Part shown: piece by piece, positions 5,642 to 8,385 of the stretch
How the letters are laid out: each line of letters opens with the position of its first letter
Position numbering within the stretch: position 1 is the stretch's first letter
Source: Deltaproteobacteria bacterium
GTDB taxonomy: Bacteria > Myxococcota_A > Polyangia > Polyangiales > Houyiibacteriaceae
Reading direction: 5' to 3'
Length of the DNA stretch: 8,385 bases
Assembly (NCBI GenBank): GCA_019309605.1
Contig: JAFDFW010000233.1
Span: 1-8,385, forward strand
Program-made: the position numbers and the translations under genes
The notes under the pieces: generated by a model
Databases searched by the model: none
The model's input: the letters and a program-made list of their open reading frames with translations, nothing else
What the model was told of the DNA's origin: nothing

Positions 5642-7030
5642 GTGAGCGAAGAAGCCAACAGACAGATCTCGTACCAGCCTACCGACGGTCTGAGTTACGA
5701 CCCCAGCGAACCGAAGTACTGGGACGAAGACGCGCTCGACAAAGAGACCGAGCGCGTCTTCGAGGTCTGCCATGGCTGCCGCATGTGCTTCAAGTACTGT
5801 GACTCGTTCCCGATCCTGTTCTCGGCGATCGACGACGAGCACGACGGTGATGTCCGCAAGGTGACGCCGCTCGATACCCAGCGCGTCATGGACGCTTGCT
5901 TTCAATGCAAGCTCTGCGAGGTGCAGTGCCCCTACACGCCGCGTGATGGGCACGAGTTCCAAGTGGACTTCCCCAAGCTCGTGCACCGGTACGACGCCAT
6001 TCGGCACCGAAAACATCAACAGCCGCACAAGCTGCGGCTCAAGGTGCTCGAAGATCCGGACCGGGCGAGCGCCATGGCGCGCGCGAGCTTTGGCATGGCC
6101 AACGTGATGAACCGAGTGGGCATCCACCGGTGGTTCATGGAGAAGCTCGTCGGCATCGATCGGCGCAAGCTCCTGCCGGACTTCGCGCAAACGACCTTCG
6201 AATCCTGGGCCAAGGGCGCGGGACTCATGGACAAGGGCGTCGGCGGAGAGGCCGTGCTTTTTCAGACCTGTTACGTCCAAGGCAACGAACCGCAGATCGG
6301 AATGGACACCGTCGACGTGCTCGAGAAGAACGGCGTCGACGTTCGCTGTGAGAAGGGCCTCGAATGCTGCGGCATGCCAGCCTGGGAAGGCGGCAACCTC
6401 GAGCTGCTCCGGAAGAAGGCCCACGCGAACCTAGACCGCCTGATGCCGTACGTGGAAGCCGGCGCAAGGGTCATCGCCCTCAATCCGACCTGCTCGATGA
6501 TGCTTCGCCGCGAATACCCCGAGCTGCTCGAAGGAGAGGACCGCGAGCGCGCCAAGAAACTGGCCGCTGCCGTTGCCGACCCGAGCGAGTTCGTGTGGTC
6601 CCTGCGTAACGAGGAACGATTCAACACCGATTTCAAGAGCACCCCCGGCAACAAGGTCGCGTATCACGCGCCCTGCCACCTGCGCACGCAGGGGGTCGGC
6701 TTCAAAGGACGTGACCTCCTTCGCAAGATCCCGGGGGTCACTCCGACCACGGTTATGGAATGCTGTGGGCACGACGGCACGCACGCGATGACCGTCGAAG
6801 GGTTCGAGTATTCCATCCGAGTCGGGCAGAAGGCCTTCGACGGGATGGAGGACGCAGACGCGGAGATCTGGGCGACCGACTGCCCCCTGGCCGCGATTCA
6901 GTTCCAGCAGCACACCGGTGTGAAACCCTTGCATCCCATGTCGATTCTGGCCCGGGCCTATCGCGAGGATGGATTCGAGGCGCCCAAGGCATTACCCTCA
7001 GGCAAATCGCCTGAAGGAGACCCGAAGTGA
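5642..7030 (+). CDS. Fe-S oxidoreductase with two [4Fe-4S] motifs and two CCG domains (HdrD/GlpC type)
   Basis: The 462-residue protein starts with a ferredoxin-like domain holding two [4Fe-4S] motifs: Cys43, 46, 49, 53 (CHGCRMCFKYC) and Cys86, 89, 92, 96 (CFQCKLCEVQC). Two cysteine-rich CCG domains follow. The first has Cys210, Cys242-Cys243 and Cys284; the second has Cys345, Cys374-Cys375 and Cys414. This is the layout of heterodisulfide reductase subunit D, GlpC and LutA-like proteins, which pass electrons between a dehydrogenase or quinone and a partner. Both CCG domains have only a single cysteine at the last position (PTCS, TDCP) rather than CxxC, so the canonical HdrB-type cluster ligation may be incomplete. 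No signal peptide or membrane span is seen. The GTG at 5642 is the first start codon in this frame after the rubrerythrin TAA, which lies in the same frame; the ribosome binding site is poor, suggesting translational coupling. The stop overlaps the next gene by four bases. The partner and substrate are unknown; electron delivery to rubrerythrin is inferred from position. Confidence 0.93.
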   Translation: MSEEANRQISYQPTDGLSYDPSEPKYWDEDALDKETERVFEVCHGCRMCFKYCDSFPILFSAIDDEHDGDVRKVTPLDTQRVMDACFQCKLCEVQCPYTPRDGHEFQVDFPKLVHRYDAIRHRKHQQPHKLRLKVLEDPDRASAMARASFGMANVMNRVGIHRWFMEKLVGIDRRKLLPDFAQTTFESWAKGAGLMDKGVGGEAVLFQTCYVQGNEPQIGMDTVDVLEKNGVDVRCEKGLECCGMPAWEGGNLELLRKKAHANLDRLMPYVEAGARVIALNPTCSMMLRREYPELLEGEDRERAKKLAAAVADPSEFVWSLRNEERFNTDFKSTPGNKVAYHAPCHLRTQGVGFKGRDLLRKIPGVTPTTVMECCGHDGTHAMTVEGFEYSIRVGQKAFDGMEDADAEIWATDCPLAAIQFQQHTGVKPLHPMSILARAYREDGFEAPKALPSGKSPEGDPK

Positions 7031-7584
7031 AGCGCGTCGAACGCTCCGAGATACTCGACTACGTGACCTATGGTGAGCAGCGCGGAGCCATCCGAGACTC
7101 CGCACTTCGCGCGAAGTCGGTGCGCCGTATCCTCGTGGGCGAATGCTTCACGTTTCTTTTCGAGAACCACGAGACGGTGCTCTACCAGATTCAGGAGATG
7201 ATGCGCATCGAGCACATCGTCAAAGAGGACGACATCCAGCACGAGCTCGATACCTACAACCAGCTCATTCATCCCGCGGGCACCGTTGGCTGCACCCTCC
7301 TGGTCGGAATCGACGACGAAGAGCTGCGCGACCAAAAGCTCCGGGAGTGGATGGGGCTCAACGATCACATCTACGCAAAGCTGCCGGACGGGAGCCTGGC
7401 GAGGCCGACCTGGGATTCGCGCCAAGTGGGCGATACGCGCCTGTCGGCGGTGCAATATCTCTCGTTTGCTCTGGGGCCAGACGCGCCCGTCGCCATCAGC
7501 ATCGAAATGCCTGGGATCGAGGCCGAAACCGAGCTCTCCGACGCCCAACGGGGCGCACTGCGCGAGGATCTCTCCGCGGGCTAG
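7027..7584 (+). CDS. DUF3501 family protein
   Basis: The 185-residue protein resembles the uncharacterised DUF3501 family, which I recall being found beside rubrerythrin and HdrD/GlpC-like Fe-S proteins. Visible features: an N-terminal charged helical region (MKRVERSEILDYVTY), a conserved-looking stretch FLFENHETVLYQIQEMMRIE (43-62), DTYNQLIHPAG (75-85), and a beta-rich C-terminal half with VQYLSFAL and VAISIEMPG. There are only two cysteines (Cys40, Cys89), no metal-binding cluster motif, no signal peptide and no membrane span, so it is probably a soluble cytoplasmic partner rather than a redox carrier. The GTG start overlaps the upstream stop (GTGA, 7027-7030) and is preceded by AAGGAG at 7014-7019, seven bases away, a strong ribosome binding site. 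The overlap implies coupled translation and a fixed ratio with the Fe-S protein. The function is unknown. Confidence 0.88.
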   Translation: MKRVERSEILDYVTYGEQRGAIRDSALRAKSVRRILVGECFTFLFENHETVLYQIQEMMRIEHIVKEDDIQHELDTYNQLIHPAGTVGCTLLVGIDDEELRDQKLREWMGLNDHIYAKLPDGSLARPTWDSRQVGDTRLSAVQYLSFALGPDAPVAISIEMPGIEAETELSDAQRGALREDLSAG

Positions 7585-7670
7585 CGATTTCGGACGGAAT
7601 AAGAAAAGACCCCGGGTGTAGTTGTCGGAGGGGTGAAGGGGCCTTAAGTTCGCTCCTTAGGAGTACGCGA

Positions 7671-8385
7671 ATGCTGAGAATTGTACTGTTTCTAGCTACG
7701 AACCTCGCCGTCCTGTTCATGGCGGCCATCGCAATGGCGGCGCTCACCGCGCTTGGCGTCATTCCACCCGACGCGCCGTACGTCTCCATGCTGATTTGGG
7801 CTGCCTTGTTTGGGTTTGGAGGCTCGATCTTCTCTTTGGCGATCTCCAAATGGGTAGCGAAGCGGTCCACGCGGGCGCACGTGATCGAGAGCCCCTCGAA
7901 CGATATCGAGCAATGGCTCGTCGGTACGGTCAAGCGCCAGGCGGAACAGGCGGGCATCGGCATGCCCGAGGTGGCCGTCTTCGATTCCCCTGACCCGAAT
8001 GCCTTCGCGACCGGGATGTTCCGCAATAGCGCCCTCGTCGCGGTCAGCACTGGGCTTCTGCGATTGATGAACAAGCAGGAAGTCGAGGCGGTCCTCGGTC
8101 ACGAAATTTCGCACGTCGCGAATGGCGATATGGTGACGCTCACCCTCATCCAGGGCGTGCTCAACACCTTCGTGATCTTTGTCGCCCACATCGTGTCGAG
8201 TCAGTTCGAGCGGGGCCGATTCATGATCTACATCGCACTGCAAATGGCATTTGGTGTCCTGGCCAGCATGATTGTGGCCTGGTTCTCGAGGCGCCGGGAG
8301 TTCCGCGCGGACGCCGGCGGCGCCGACCTCGAAGGCGCTGGGGCGATGGCTTCTGCGCTCAATCGCCTGAGGGCGATGCGAGACG
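7671..8385 (+). CDS. htpX: Protease HtpX (zinc metalloprotease, 3' end outside window)
   Basis: The 238 residues present match the M48B membrane protease HtpX, which degrades misfolded or damaged inner-membrane proteins alongside FtsH. Two N-terminal membrane spans (about 4-29 and 37-60) come before the cytoplasmic catalytic region. The zinc site is complete: His144, Glu145 and His148 in HEISHVANGDMVTL, and Glu210 as third ligand in RRREFRADAGGA. Two further hydrophobic spans (about 155-175 and 185-205) lie between these, as in the family. About 50 to 60 residues are missing at the right edge, judging by the usual length of about 290. The ATG at 7671 has AGGAG at 7659-7663, seven bases upstream. 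The 86-base gap after the DUF3501 gene contains no terminator and only a weak promoter-like pair (TTGTCG 7622, TAAGTT 7645), so both read-through and separate transcription are possible. Confidence 0.95.
   Translation, partial: MLRIVLFLATNLAVLFMAAIAMAALTALGVIPPDAPYVSMLIWAALFGFGGSIFSLAISKWVAKRSTRAHVIESPSNDIEQWLVGTVKRQAEQAGIGMPEVAVFDSPDPNAFATGMFRNSALVAVSTGLLRLMNKQEVEAVLGHEISHVANGDMVTLTLIQGVLNTFVIFVAHIVSSQFERGRFMIYIALQMAFGVLASMIVAWFSRRREFRADAGGADLEGAGAMASALNRLRAMRD

Noticed and set aside
5633..6424. Minus-strand frame of 263 codons opposite the Fe-S protein gene
   Set aside because: It lies fully antisense to a gene with clear cysteine motifs, and its Val/Leu/His/Asp/Glu-rich makeup reflects the complementary codon positions.
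6958..7548. Minus-strand frame of 196 codons opposite the DUF3501 gene
   Set aside because: Antisense shadow; the plus-strand gene has a strong ribosome binding site and coupled start.
7585..7670. Terminator or promoter between the DUF3501 gene and htpX
   Set aside because: No stable hairpin with a T run is present; the TTGTCG/TAAGTT pair matches consensus too poorly to call.
7496..8243. Two overlapping minus-strand frames opposite htpX
   Set aside because: The plus strand encodes a complete HtpX zinc site, and the opposite frames have no recognisable features.

Overview
The window is GC-rich bacterial DNA (about 60 percent G+C by eye), densely coded, with GTG starts mixed with ATG and good Shine-Dalgarno sites on several genes. 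The gene types (Wzz/BY-kinase exopolysaccharide machinery, an rbr/Fe-S/DUF3501 cluster, HtpX) suggest a Gram-negative-type bacterium, perhaps a proteobacterium in the broad or 'delta' sense. The sequence alone does not fix the taxon. Some features look like a metagenome assembly.

Layout. (1) Positions 1-2676, minus strand: the edge of a surface-polysaccharide cluster. It holds a glutamine-hydrolysing asparagine synthase-type amidotransferase followed, 28 bases downstream, by a polytopic membrane protein that runs off the left edge. (2) Positions about 2677-2917: a divergent intergenic region with a 7-bp inverted repeat close to the amidotransferase start. (3) Positions 2918-5053, plus strand: one Wzz/BY-kinase (chain-length determinant fused to a tyrosine autokinase) in pieces. 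A 38-bp near-perfect tandem duplication shifts the frame just before Walker A. A second disruption after Walker B shifts it back and appears to remove about 20 codons. The N-terminal frame also stays open upstream of the first available start and looks coding there. (4) Positions 5054-5203: an intergenic region with a good sigma70-like promoter and a 27-bp inverted repeat beside a strong ribosome binding site. (5) Positions 5204-7584: a tight three-gene operon of rubrerythrin without a rubredoxin domain, a two-cluster ferredoxin/CCG-domain oxidoreductase, and a DUF3501 protein. (6) Position 7671 to the right edge: htpX, a membrane zinc protease, truncated by the window.

How the genes work together. 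The left half belongs to extracellular or capsular polysaccharide export: the kinase would control chain length and export, and the amidotransferase and membrane protein would act in sugar modification or polymer handling. The right half looks like a peroxide/redox stress module followed by membrane protein quality control. The two halves have no evident functional link. The least-described part is the rbr/Fe-S/DUF3501 operon. The feature most in need of checking is the broken kinase gene, whose duplication carries only synonymous differences and looks more like a strain-chimeric assembly join than a biological mutation.
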